NCBI GenBank assembly: GCA_030280995.1
Contig: JASXTE010000001.1
Coordinates: 24,313,106-24,377,105 of the forward strand
Source: Hemileia vastatrix
Taxonomy: Eukaryota > Basidiomycota > Pucciniomycetes > Pucciniales > Zaghouaniaceae
Reading direction: 5' to 3'
Length of the DNA stretch: 64,000 nt
Below are positions 9,520 to 20,043 of this stretch, one piece after another. Position numbers and translations under genes: made by a program. Every line of letters starts with the position of its first letter. Position 1 is the stretch's first letter. The notes beneath the pieces were generated by a model. The model was given only the letters and a program-made list of their open reading frames with translations, was not told the DNA's origin and made no database searches.

Positions 9520-12129
9520 ATTTCTTCTTCTGCTGTTGCTTCTGGATCTTCTAACCCTCTTACTCCCTCAGTTAGAATTATTTCTTGGGATGGCCCAAAG
9601 TTTGATGGGGAGGAGGTTAAATGGTTCATTAGCAGGTATGAAGCTGCTGCTGCTGTTGATGGTGCTTCTCATGTGGATATGGTGAAGCAAGTTAGATTTT
9701 TTATTGCCGATAGGGAGGTGGAAAAAGAGGTTATTGCTATGCAGGCATTCAAGGACAAGGATTGGGTTAAGCTTTCTAAAGCTATGGTTGATAGATGGGG
9801 TGTTAGGTTTACTATGATGGACCTCAATAAAATTGTTGGAGACTGGCAAGCAAAAGGTGGTTTTTCTTCTATGGCTGACTTCAAAAAGCTCTGTGTTCAG
9901 TTTGATGAAGTGGTGGAATATCTCATACTGGTGGACGAGTTAGTGCATGAGAACCAAGAAAAAGATTTGTTTTGGTCAGCATGCAGCAGGGATATTCGTA
10001 TGGATGTCTTGAAGGATCTTTCAAGAAAAGATTTGATGAAGAAACTGCCTAATGGTGAGCAGAAACTGCCGGCTCTGGAGGTTATCAAGGACAACATTCA
10101 GGCCCATCTCAAGTTATTGGCGTTGGACAAATATCAAGAGTCTTGCACTCAATATGTTAGCTAGGTTAGCGAGGTTTTGGCCGAAAACAACGATATTATG
10201 GTCAAAGCCCAGGAGGCCAAGAAGGCTCAAATGGGATTACCTGCTGCTAAAGTTGAGGGTAATGTGGATAATAAGATGGTCGATCACCTGGCCAATTTAA
10301 CTAAACAATTAAAAATATTTGTTCAAGAAACCCAGAAGGCCAATAAGGCCCCAATCGCTTCTTCGTCGACGTCGACTTCTTATCAGTCTAGAGGTTATGA
10401 ACGTCGAAATTATAATGGCAATAACAACGGTAACCGCTTCCCAGGCAATGGGAGAAATGGTGGGAATGGTGGTAGTAATTATAGAGGTGGCTATGATGAG
10501 CCAAAGGTGTGCTCCTATTGTAATAGGAGAGGGCACAGAGCAACAGTTTGTTTTGCTCTTGATAAGGATATGGATGCTGGGCGAGTTTTATTCGATGGTA
10601 AAGTTTATAAATTTCCCGATGGTTCGTTCATCAAGCCCAGTGATGGACAGTCTCCTTCTGATTTGGTCAGAAGAAGTTTAACGGCTGAAAGGAGAGCCAG
10701 ATTTGAAGAGGTGACGGATGAAGATGTTAATGCCAAGAGTGGCAAAAATGGTAATGGTAATGGTGGTAAAGCTGACAAGGGCAAGGAGAAAGAGGTCAGT
10801 AAAGCCACATTTTCTACTTCTTTTGGTGGTTTAGAGCTGGCGATGGTTGCCCAGGTGGAGGGTAGCTGTATGGCTGGCAAATACGATGTTAATGCTGCTA
10901 GAAGAGCAGCCGCTACTAAGGCGAAAAGTAGCATTCAGAGCCAATTGAGGGCTAATCCTGGCAAGGCCAATAACAAAGTGAACCCTTACTCTAAGGACAA
11001 GAATTCTAGTGCTCAAACTGCCGTCAACAAATTGAACCCTTACTCTAAGGACGAATTATATAAAATGCAGAAGGGGATTGCTGATATGGGGCCCCCTAGT
11101 TATGGAAAGTTTGATTTAAATGGTGAGCCTATGCCAGAGGATGATTCGGATTCTGAGGAGGACATACCGTTGGCGTCTCTACCCAGACCAAGTTTTAGCG
11201 GTCCCATCCCAATGGAGGGTGTAAGAAGGACTAGCGATGGATCAGGATTAGTGCAAGAAGCTGGTGACAGAGTTAGGGTTATAGAAAGTGAAGATGTTAT
11301 AATGGGGGGTGAAGATGGCTCGGTTGGACCTCAAGAGGTACCCAGGGCCAAGGTTGTTAAATCAAAGGTCCAGTATGAGCGGCCAGTAGTTTCTGGTCAA
11401 GCTAATGCGATGGACGCAGTTTTGAATAGGGTGAATCAACTGCAGATTCCCTTATCTTTGGGGGAGTTATTTACGATTAGTCCGGCGCTTGCTGAAAAGC
11501 AAAAGAAGCATTTGACAAGGCGTCGGGTTTCCACTGGAGAGGTGGAATATATTTGTGAAAATGCTGAAAAGTTTGGTGAAGATGTAGATACGCATTTTTC
11601 CGCTCCCCTGGGCTACCTGGTGGTAACTCTAAATGGTAAAGAGGTAAAGGCCTTGGTCGATTCAGGGTCTCAAATTAATTTAATTTCATTGGAGCAAGCG
11701 ACGAGTATAGGCTTGCCAATTAAAAGTGGAACTGGGGGAAACCTCAGAGGTATTGGAGGGCATGCAACAGAGCTGATGGGTACAGATGAGCATGTCAGGT
11801 TAGGCATTGGTGGATCTGTTGGTAAGGTTCACTTTTATGTGGCCAGAGGAGCAGTCAAAACTGTTCTTGGTGGTCCTTTTTTGATGGATTTTGAGGCCAG
11901 GATAGGGTATCAAGCTGGCATGGGGATTAGTTTGGAGATCACTGGTGAAGATATGCGGAGGTTACATATGCGGTTAGCGCCTCCTGGAGATGAAGGTTGG
12001 GAAACACGGCCAGGGATTACTACTCTGTGCCAGTGTTGTGTTTGCACCAAGAAGCGGCATATAAAACGGACGGCTTCTGGTGAATTATGTTTGTTGGAAA
12101 GGGATGAATGCCCTCATTTTTTGGGGTAG
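9520..12129 (+). pseudogene. gag-pro: Gag-protease of Gypsy copy B (start lost, one stop)
   Basis: It is nearly the same protein as copy A, but the ATG equivalent is ATT at 9520-9522 and a TAG replaces a Lys codon at 10162-10164. The zinc knuckle CSYCNRRGHRATVC and the protease motif LVDSGSQINLIS remain. From 10177 to the TAG at 12127-12129 the frame is open. The two defects mean full-length Gag cannot be made from this copy, although copy A still could supply it. Confidence 0.88.
12117..12123 (+). promoter_or_regulatory. -1 frameshift slippery heptamer, copy B
   Basis: T TTT TTG lies four bases before the gag TAG. The pol frame is reached by -1, exactly as in copy A. Confidence 0.7.
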
Positions 12130-12385
12130 CAGGGGCTGATCACTCTAATGTTGTAATCTCTCCTCAGGATGAGATCCCGGATTGCAATAGGTCAGCTCAC
12201 TTGGAGATAATTCAAGTGTATTCTCAATTATTTTCTGTTAATATTACTTTGGAGTGCAAATACGTTATGGACTTTTCTATATGTTTATTGGATTTACCCT
12301 GTTTTTCTATTAAATTTAAAAATGGTAAAAAAGGCAAAATGGGCCAAATTAGGTTGGATAAAAATTGGAAGGGTATGTTTATGGA

Positions 12386-12707
12386 CCTCCAGCAAGAGGG
12401 TAAACTGCAATTAACTCATCAAAACTCAATAAAAAATCTCAGTATAAGTAAAACACAAAAAAATAATTTTTGTGAAAATTCATTTCCGGGCCTCCAGCAA
12501 GAGGTTAAACTGCAATTATCTCCTTCTATTACGGGCCTCCAGCAAGAGGTTAAACTGCAGTTATCTCCTTCTATTTTGGACCTCCAGCAAGAGGGTAAAC
12601 TGCAATTATCTCATCAAAATCAAATAAAAAATCTCGGTATAATTAAAACACAAAAAAATAATTTTTGTGAAAATTCAATTCCGGTTCTCCAGCAAGAGGT
12701 TAAACTG
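12386..12707 (+). repeat. Five in-frame hairpin-motif repeats in pol B
   Basis: Units begin at 12386, 12491, 12536, 12581 and 12686. All have the loop CAGCAA between CCTC and GAGG (TCTC in the last, which keeps a wobble pair), followed by GTAAACTG or TTAAACTG. Copy A has two units here, so the array has expanded or contracted in whole codons. Confidence 0.85.
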
Positions 12708-14674
12708 CCAACTTTCTTTACGGGTGATTTACTGTTGGATAAGGGAAGCAAAGGTGTTGAAAAATCTGTTTATAAATTAGATGAGGGAAAGGAGAAAAGG
12801 GTAAAATTTAAAAATGAAATAAAATATTTTTCTAATTTTTCTTATTCCAATTCTGACGATGAAGAAGATTCATTTGATGAAAGTTTTAATGGCGATGTTT
12901 TACCTCAAGTTTATTTAGATGTGGACGCAGCCAAATATAAGAAAGTAGCAAATAAAGTTCGACCTATTAATGAACCGCTACCTGCTGAATTAAATCCACC
13001 CTTGAGAAGACCAAGGTTATCAAGAGATCCTTATGAAAGTCCCTTGGTAAAGAATCCGCCTGAATTTTCTGAGACGTCAAGAATCACTTTTGAGAGACTG
13101 GGTGTTGTTAATTTTGGACCTGATGGTTGGTTGTCTGGAGAAGAGAAGAAGTTGTTGTTGGATGTGATGGTCAAGCGAGAGAAGGCCATTGCTTTTGTAG
13201 AAGAGGAGAGGGGTGTGTTGAAGCATTCCTATGGGGAGCCTTACAAGATTCCTGTGGTATGTCATGAACCGTGGCAGTAGAAACCGATTCCTATTCCAGC
13301 TTCATTAAAAGAAGCTTATATCGAAGTTGTCAGAGAACGGATACACACTGGACTTTATGAGCAATCAACGTCAAGTTATTCTAGTCCGGTATTTTGTATC
13401 AAGAAACCGAATGGCAAGCTTAGAGTTGTTCATGATCTTAGGGAATTAAATATGGTTACAATAAAGGATGCTGGGATACCACCTAGTGCTGAGGAGTTTG
13501 TTGAAGCGTTTGCAGGGAGAGTGTGTTATGGTTTGGGAGATATTATGGGTGGATATGATGAGAGAGAGTTACATCCGGACTCAAGGCCTCTCACTACATT
13601 CGATACGCCACTTGGACGCTTACAGTTAACAAGATTACCTCAAGGAGCAACAAATTCGGTTGCAGTTTATCAAGCTCAGATGGCTTGGATCCTTCAAGAC
13701 GAAATTGCACAATATGCTGGAATCTTTATAGATGATGGAGGAATTAAGGGACCAACAACCGACTATGATAACCAGGTGTTGGAAGAGAATCCCGGGATAC
13801 GCAAATTCATTTGGGAGTTTGCAATTACTTTAGAAAGAATCTTGTTTCGAATTGAAGAGGCTGGTTTAACTATTTCAGGTTCAAAATTTTCATGTTGTGT
13901 GCCAGCCTTAGAAATATTAGGCCATGTGGTATGTAGAGAGGGTAGGATTATGTCCAAGAAGAAAGTTAACAAAATTCAGTCCTGGCCAAGACCCAAGAAT
14001 ACGACCGAAGTTAGAGGGTTTTTAGGCGTTTGCGTATATGTTAGAATGTTTATCAAGGACTTTTCTTCATTGGCAGCTCCATTGAGACGGTTAACAAGAA
14101 AGGATGCAGACTGGGAGTGGGATGAAGAGTGTGAGAAGGCGTTTGTGAAGTTGAAGGAGGTCTTGGGGAAGGATTTAGTCCTGCACAAGTTGGATTATGG
14201 AAAAGAAGCTGGCAGAATTTATTTAGCAGTCGATTCAAGTCAGGTTGCAGCTGGGGCGGTTTTGTCTCAGATGGATAAAGCTGGTTACATCAAGCCAGTT
14301 AGGTATGAATCTGTAGTATTTACTGAGGTCAAATCAAGATATTCACAACCAAAATTGGAATTATGTGGTGTGGCAAAAATACTGAAGAAACTTCAGCATA
14401 TTTTGTGGGGGCAACATTTTGAGTTGCAAGTGGATGCGAAATCGTTAATCCAGATGATTAATTCCCCAAGTTTACCGAACGCACCCATGACGAGATGGGT
14501 AGCTTTTATTCAACATTTTTTGTTTGATTTAGTTCATAAGCCTGGAAAAACTTTTACTATGCCAGATGGTTTATCAAGGAGACCACCCACTGAAGAAGAT
14601 TCAGACTCAGAAGAGTTCGATGAAGATATACCTATTATCAAAGCCAGCACTAAAGGAGCTGAAGACTTTCCATA

Positions 14675-14754
14675 CCTCCCCCATGAGGTTAAACTGGCAG
14701 GACTATTGTGTTTAGATTATGATGATGATGACCTCCACCAAGAGGATAAACTGG
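14675..14754 (+). repeat. Hairpin motif copies downstream of RNase H, copy B
   Basis: Units at 14675 and 14732 are the counterparts of 7982 and 8039 in copy A, with loops CCCCAT and CACCAA and an unchanged stem and tail. Confidence 0.8.
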
Positions 14755-16387
14755 AAAATAGTTTTTATGTTAAAAAAGGTGTTGAAAAAGGTGTAGATAA
14801 ATTCGGCAGAGAGGAGGTAGAAGAAGATGTGGTGTATGTAGAGGAAGATGGATTGGTAGTGTGGGATAGTAGTAAATTAAGGAATGGTGTATATGTTGGA
14901 GAATTAGAGAATTTAAATAAAAAGGTGGATAAAGAGAAAGAGGTATTTTTGAATACGGTTTTCGAAGGATCCAAAGGTTCAGAAGAAAAACGTCGACATA
15001 GCTCGATTAAAAATTTATTTAGGGGTCAACAATTATTGGCTCATTCATGTGCAGGTGATATTGGTGATAGAGAAGTCCCTATTGATGTTATATTAATCGA
15101 TTTTCAAGATGAAGTCTGGGGTCAGACTGGTTTTTATTTTTTGTTAGTCAAATATTTGTTGACTTTAGAGAGGCCAGAAGATTGTGAAGACGATGAATGG
15201 GTGGCTATCAAGAGGAAGTCATCTACGTTTTACCTATCTGGTCGACGTTTAATGAGGAGGAGGTATCCAAATCCTCAAGTAGTTATAACTCAACAGAAGG
15301 GGCAAGAATTAGTTTTGAAATCACTGCATGAAGATCTCGGGCATAGAGGCGTTGGAGAAACGTTTAGAAGAATTTCTGATCGATTTTGGTGGCCTGGCAT
15401 GAAGATGGCTGTTAAACAGTGGGTTCAGTCATGCGAAGAATGTCAAAGACGAAGTTATTTAAGGCCAAAAGAACCTGGACGCGCGACCGGTGAATATACG
15501 CTCTTTGGAAGAGTTAGTTTAGATGCCGTTCATATAAAAGAGGGACGGTATAAATATTTAATTGTGGCCAGAGATGATTTATCTGGTTGGGTAGAGGCAG
15601 CGCCTCTTATTAATTTAACTGCCAAAAATGTGGCAGAATTTTTTTTGAATAATTGGGTATATAGGTATGGGGTGATGAAGTTGGTAACGGTAGATGGAGG
15701 TCCTGAATTTGGGACAGAGTTTAAAGAGGCCGTATTGAAAGTTGGATCAAAGGTTAGGGTAGCAACCCCATATTATCCTGAAGCTGAAGGCATGGTTGAA
15801 AGAGGGCATCAAGTTATCAAGGATGCTTTAGTTAAAATGTGTGGGACAAGTGCCGAAAAATGGAGGCACTATTTACCTTTAGTTTTATTTGCTGATCGAA
15901 TCACTGCCAAAAGGACGACCGGATTTTCACCTTATGAACTTGTTTTTAGACAGAAAGCAGTTTTACCGGTTGATTTAGAAGCTGAATCATATCTTGGAGT
16001 TGACTGGGACACGGTCAAAACTACTGAAGAATTATTGTGTGCAAGAATGATGCAGCTAGAAAAGAAAGAAGAATATTTAGAAAAGGCATATTCGCGGATG
16101 ATGAAGATCCGAAATCAATCAGTAAGATATTGGGATGAGCGGTTGGCACATCGATTAAGGAAACCTTTGAACCCAGGAGATATGGTCCTGGTGTATAATA
16201 GGAGTTTGGAAAGTCAGTGGGGAAAAATGTTTGCAGATAGGTGGAATGGACCGTATAAAATCAAGGAGCAAGTTTCCGGCGGTTCATATGTGCTAGAAGA
16301 GTTGGATGGAGTAGTATTGAAGAAGAGGGTAGCGGCCGATCAAGTGAAACGGTTCTATCCTAGAGGCACCAGGAGTGCCGAAGTCTT

Positions 16388-16660
16388 CCTCCGCAATGAG
16401 GATAAACTATGATATCTACGAAATTTTATGGATTCCTCCGCAATGAGGATAAACTATGATATCAATGAAACTTTATGGATTCCTCCGCAATGAGGATAAA
16501 CTATGAAATTTCTTAAATTTTATGAAATTATATGGATAACTCCGAAATGAGGATAAACTACAATTTTAATGACTTTTATTAAATTTATACCTCCGCAATG
16601 AGGATAAACTATGATGTTTATAAAAATCTTATGACGACCTCCGCATCGAGGATAAACTAT
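16388..16660 (+). repeat. Six-unit hairpin array straddling the pol stop codon
   Basis: Units begin at 16388, 16435, 16482, 16539, 16590 and 16638, spaced about 47-57 bases. The stem is CCTC/GAGG (ACTC in the fourth), loops are CGCAAT, CGAAAT and CGCATC, and the tail is ATAAACTA. The pol stop TGA at 16410-16412 lies just after the first unit, and the other five are untranslated. Confidence 0.85.
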
Positions 16661-17439
16661 CTTCTTTTTTTATCAAATAATTTACTATCGTTACACTGCA
16701 TATGGGAAACGAAACTGTGATGAAAGATAACGAAATACGAGAAAACCTTCATTGAAAATTTTCAAAATTCAAAATTCTTAAAATATGGGTGAAGATAGTG
16801 TTGGAAAAATTTTAAAATTTATTGGAAGAAGTGTTCACAGGGGAACCTTCTTAATTTAATATTGGCAAGTGTGGGGGTAATTGATGGGCTGGCTGCTCTA
16901 TTCACAATTACCCCATATGTTTGTTTCCAAAATTTTCCCTGTTTCTAGTTGAATCCTGGCTTTGTCTTTTAATTTTAGGAAGTCCACTAAGACTATAAAC
17001 TGGAACGAATCAAGAGACACCGCTCTCAACGCCGGATTCAAGATTCTTTTATTTTATTTTGATTTTGATTTTTTTATGTTAGATTGTGATTTCTTTTCTT
17101 TAATATATATTATGAATTAATGTAAAGGTGATGCTCACTGGTGGTCTCTAATCATTTTTATAAATTGGAGGGAGCCCACCCAGTGATCATCATTATAAAA
17201 ATTATCTTCTAAAAACTTTCATTTATTCTCTTTTCTTTTCAATTTCTCAAAATTGTGTAACCACATCAAGTTGCACTTGGATGTGGGTATGATGTCGAGG
17301 GTACGGCTCATCAAATGGCCGGGGGGCATCTTTTAAAATTTTAATTTTGATAATACTTTTTACCTTTTTTATCTTTCTTTTCATGATTCATTTATCTTTC
17401 TTTAAAATTAAATTTTAACTTTTATTTCAAAACTATCTT
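16661..17439 (+). other. 3' non-coding region, no gene
   Basis: It holds one isolated hairpin-motif unit (16981-17003, stem AGTC/GACT) and a longer imperfect stem-loop at about 17127-17190 (arms around CACTGGTGG and CCACCCAGTG). At 17262-17330 lies the sequence also found inverted at 661-735. No open frame is worth calling. Confidence 0.5.
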
Positions 17440-17660
17440 TTCTAAAATCTTTTATTTTAAATTAAAAACAAAATTAAAATTAAAAATAAAAAAATAAAAA
17501 ATAAAAATAAAAAAAAAAAAAAATAAATAAATAAATAAATAAATAAAATAAATAAATAAAAAATAAATAAATAAATAAATTAAAAAAAAAATAAATAAAT
17601 AAATAAAAATAAAATAATAAATAAAAAAAAAATTAATTAATTAAATTAAAATTATTATTA
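17440..17660. repeat. A/T simple repeat (AAATA/AAAT)n
   Basis: A low-complexity stretch of A and T, mostly AAATA and AAAT units, between the pol end and the 3' hairpin array. A similar stretch lies in the equivalent place of the chromodomain element (57360-57520). Confidence 0.85.
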
Positions 17661-17781
17661 TATTTCTTAGTTTTATTTTTTTTAGTTTTCATTCTTTTTA
17701 GTTTTTTTTCATTTAGTTTAGACAGGAAACAGGGTCTAGGGGAACTCAATACCTATGGGATTTTACTTCAAGACATCTGTT

Positions 17782-18631
17782 AGTCCTCCAAGACTTTAAA
17801 CTGGCTACTGTTCAAGACATTCTTTAAGGTTTTTTATACATATTTTGGATCTTTTAGTCCTCCAAGACTTTAAACTGGCTACTGTTCAAGACATTCTTTA
17901 AGGTTTTTTATACATATTTTGGATCTTTTAGTCCTCCAAGACTTTAAACTGGCTACTGTTCAAGACTTTCCTTAAGGTTTTATACGAATTTTGGAGCTGT
18001 TAGTCCTCCAAGACTTTAAACTGGCTAAATTTTAAGACTGTCATTAAAGATTTTATATTGGAGCTGCTAGTCCTTCAAGACTTTAAACTGAATTTCAAGG
18101 ATGTTCAAGATTTTATGGATATTTTTGGAGACGTATTTTTTTTTTATATCAATCAAATGTTAGGTCCACCAAGACCTTAAACTGGACTATTATCAAGTGT
18201 TGGGTCCACCATGACCTTAAACTGGATTTCTTATCGATTAAATGTTTGGTCCACCATGACTTTAAACTGGAAGTTCATTCATTGTTTTAGTCCACTATGA
18301 CTTTAAACTGGAAAATTAATATCTGCAGGATAATTCAACATTCATTGGACCACTATGGCCTTATACTGGATTACTTGTCGATCAAATGTTTGGTCCACTA
18401 TGACATTAAACTGGATTATCAAATTTATTCAATCTTTGGTCAAGCCTAGGCCTTACTTAGGAATATATCAAGATATTTATGCACTTAAACGATCTTTGGT
18501 CCACCAAGACCATAAACTGGCAATCGATTATATGTTTGGTCTACCAAGACTTTAAATTGGAATGTCAATCTTGTTTGGATAACTCAATTCAATCTTTTAA
18601 TTTATCACTGTCCCCTAAGACTCTAAACTGG
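17782..18631 (+). repeat. Main untranslated hairpin array, about 15 units
   Basis: Units begin at 17782, 17856, 17930, 18002, 18069, 18163, 18203, 18248, 18289, 18347, 18392, about 18438 (degenerate), 18498, 18538 and about 18609. Here the stem is AGTC/GACT or GGTC/GACC rather than CCTC/GAGG, with loops such as CTCCAA, CACCAA, CACCAT and CACTAT. The tail TTAAACTGG is almost invariant. The changes on the two stem sides compensate each other. The first three units repeat with a 74-base period. The region has no meaningful open frame, so the conservation is not explained by protein coding. Confidence 0.85.
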
Positions 18632-18639
18632 TTATTCAA

Positions 18640-19227
18640 TTATTTCTGGAATTGGGTGCTGATAGCTTTAGGAGGTTAAAACTTTAGGTGGTGATGATGC
18701 TAAGGAAAGCATAATGGTTAATTAGGTGAAATTTGTGGCGCTTTAACATGGTGTAAAGTTAATATTATTATTGGAAGCCTGGCAAAAGTATTTTATGGGT
18801 TTGCTGTATAGCAAAGTTTGAAAATTGTGATGAAGGAATCAGAAGTTAGGATGGTAGTTGGATTTTAGGGAATGATTTTTTTTAGTGCCTCATAGTTAGG
18901 CCATTTTTTTTTTTTTTTTGGTGTGAAGCTTGGAGGACCTTATGGCGAGATCGGAATCATAGAATTCGGCTCAGTGGGGGGCCCTATGAGGTTGGAATCA
19001 GGAGTATTCGGCTCATAGGAAGATCCACTCTCTCAATGCTGTGACAAGAAGGAAGACTGGTATATGGGAGTCTGAAGGGATTCAAACCTTGCTCTCAGTA
19101 GTGGAATCATCACAAGATTTATATTATTTTATTTTATGTTATATCAGGCCAGAGAAGAAAGAAAACATCATTTATGTTGAAAGTTTAAGAAGACCAAGCA
19201 AAAACAAAATTTTATCAAGTTATACTG
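18640..19227. other. No gene; short repeat near 18950-19020
   Basis: A phrase with GGAATCA and ATTCGGCTCA occurs twice between 18950 and 19020. Otherwise nothing is recognisable between the hairpin array and the end of the antisense gene. Confidence 0.4.
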
Positions 19228-19893
19228 TTAGAAAAGATAATTTCTTTGAAATTGTTCAACATCATTATCAAAGCTTTGCATTAAAATTCTTCTTTTCATG
19301 AGGTCTTCATGGTTATTAGCTGGAGTTTCTTGAAAATAGGCCAGCATTTTTCGTTTCAACTCATTAGTAAAGTCAAGAAAAAGATAGCGATGAAAATTTG
19401 GGTAATGATTGATATAGTCTGTCTTCACTCTACCAACATCATCAGTGTTGGTTATTTCGACAGCTAGAAGTTCAAATATGTTATTAAGTCATAGGTTTAG
19501 TCAATTTTGATTAAAAGTTTTTTTTAGTAAGATAAATAGGGTCTTACATTTAGAGCCAGGAAACATAGTCTCAGCAAAGTTAGTTGGGGGTACTGGCGTT
19601 ATAGGATTAGGATCTTGTGAAGGCAAAATTAGGCCGGGATCCGTTGATGAAGATTGAACTTTTGAAGCTGTTTTTGATCTTATTCGTTTTAAGAAGACAG
19701 GAATTTTGGATCGCTTTTTAGAAGTTGAGGGATCAGGGAGAGCTGCTGGTTCTAAATATACGTTTGTTTTAGAAGGAACTATTGGCCGGTTGCATTTGAC
19801 TTTTTTCACACGGCATAAGTCGCAAGCTGTTCTGCCAGGAAGGATAGGGTTGGACATTAAACAAGGTACCTGGTATCGAGCGCAGAGTTCACA
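19228..19893 (-). CDS. Antisense spliced gene: Zn2Cys6 zinc-cluster protein inside the Gypsy element
   Basis: It is encoded against the retrotransposon genes, between the hairpin array and the 3' LTR. Exon 1 ends at 19548 and exon 2 runs 19463-19228, joined over an 84-base GT-AG intron (19464-19547, donor GTAAGA, acceptor CTAG). The frame is kept and gives 181 aa from the ATG at 19857. The open frame extends upstream of that ATG and there completes a canonical cluster: CELCARYQVPC, 12 residues, CDLCRVKKVKC, i.e. C-x2-C-x6-C-x12-C-x2-C-x6-C. I see no in-frame ATG before the first Cys (19893-19891), so a small upstream exon is likely. A basic, Ser/Pro-rich middle and a helical C-terminus (about 65 residues) follow. 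It is probably a DNA-binding regulator, and the LTR CGG array is the obvious target. Transcription would start from or near the 3' LTR. Confidence 0.7.
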
Positions 19894-20033
19894 TGGAGCG
19901 ACAAGTTCTTTGGAAGAAATATTGATGAAGATGAATTTTATAGTTGATTAAAGAAGATGGTGGTTGAAGGTTAAAGATGAATATTGTGTTCAACCACTTA
20001 TGCAAAGTTTTAAGAATGGGGACATTCTCGATT

Positions 20034-20043
20034 GGAGGGAGGA
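20034..20043 (+). promoter_or_regulatory. Polypurine tract
   Basis: GGAGGGAGGA lies directly before the TG that starts the 3' LTR, as expected for plus-strand priming. Confidence 0.85.

Larger units (their letters stand above)
12108..16412 (+). pseudogene. pol: Pol of Gypsy copy B: RT-RNase H-integrase, one nonsense codon
   Basis: This is a full-length polymerase polyprotein, broken only by TAG at 13278-13280 where copy A has CAG. In order: a spacer with five hairpin-motif repeats, reverse transcriptase (LPQGATNSVAVYQ, catalytic IFIDDGG), RNase H (IYLAVDSSQVAAGAV), an acidic linker, the integrase zinc domain (HEDLGHRG with FWWPGM and CEEC), and the integrase core with Asp in LDAVHIKE, Asp in VTVDGGPEF and Glu in the PEAEGMVERGH block. 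A C-terminal region with SH3-like features (DRWNGPYKIKEQVSGGSYVL) follows, and I see no chromodomain. The last residues (LRNEDKL) are encoded by the first unit of the 3' hairpin array. Confidence 0.9.

Noticed and set aside
16388..16660. CRISPR-like regular repeats
   Set aside because: The units are short hairpin motifs with variable A/T spacers in a eukaryotic retrotransposon, and no cas genes are present.
19706..19951. Plus-strand open frame across the antisense zinc-cluster gene
   Set aside because: It is the complement of the zinc-cluster exon and has no splice or domain support.
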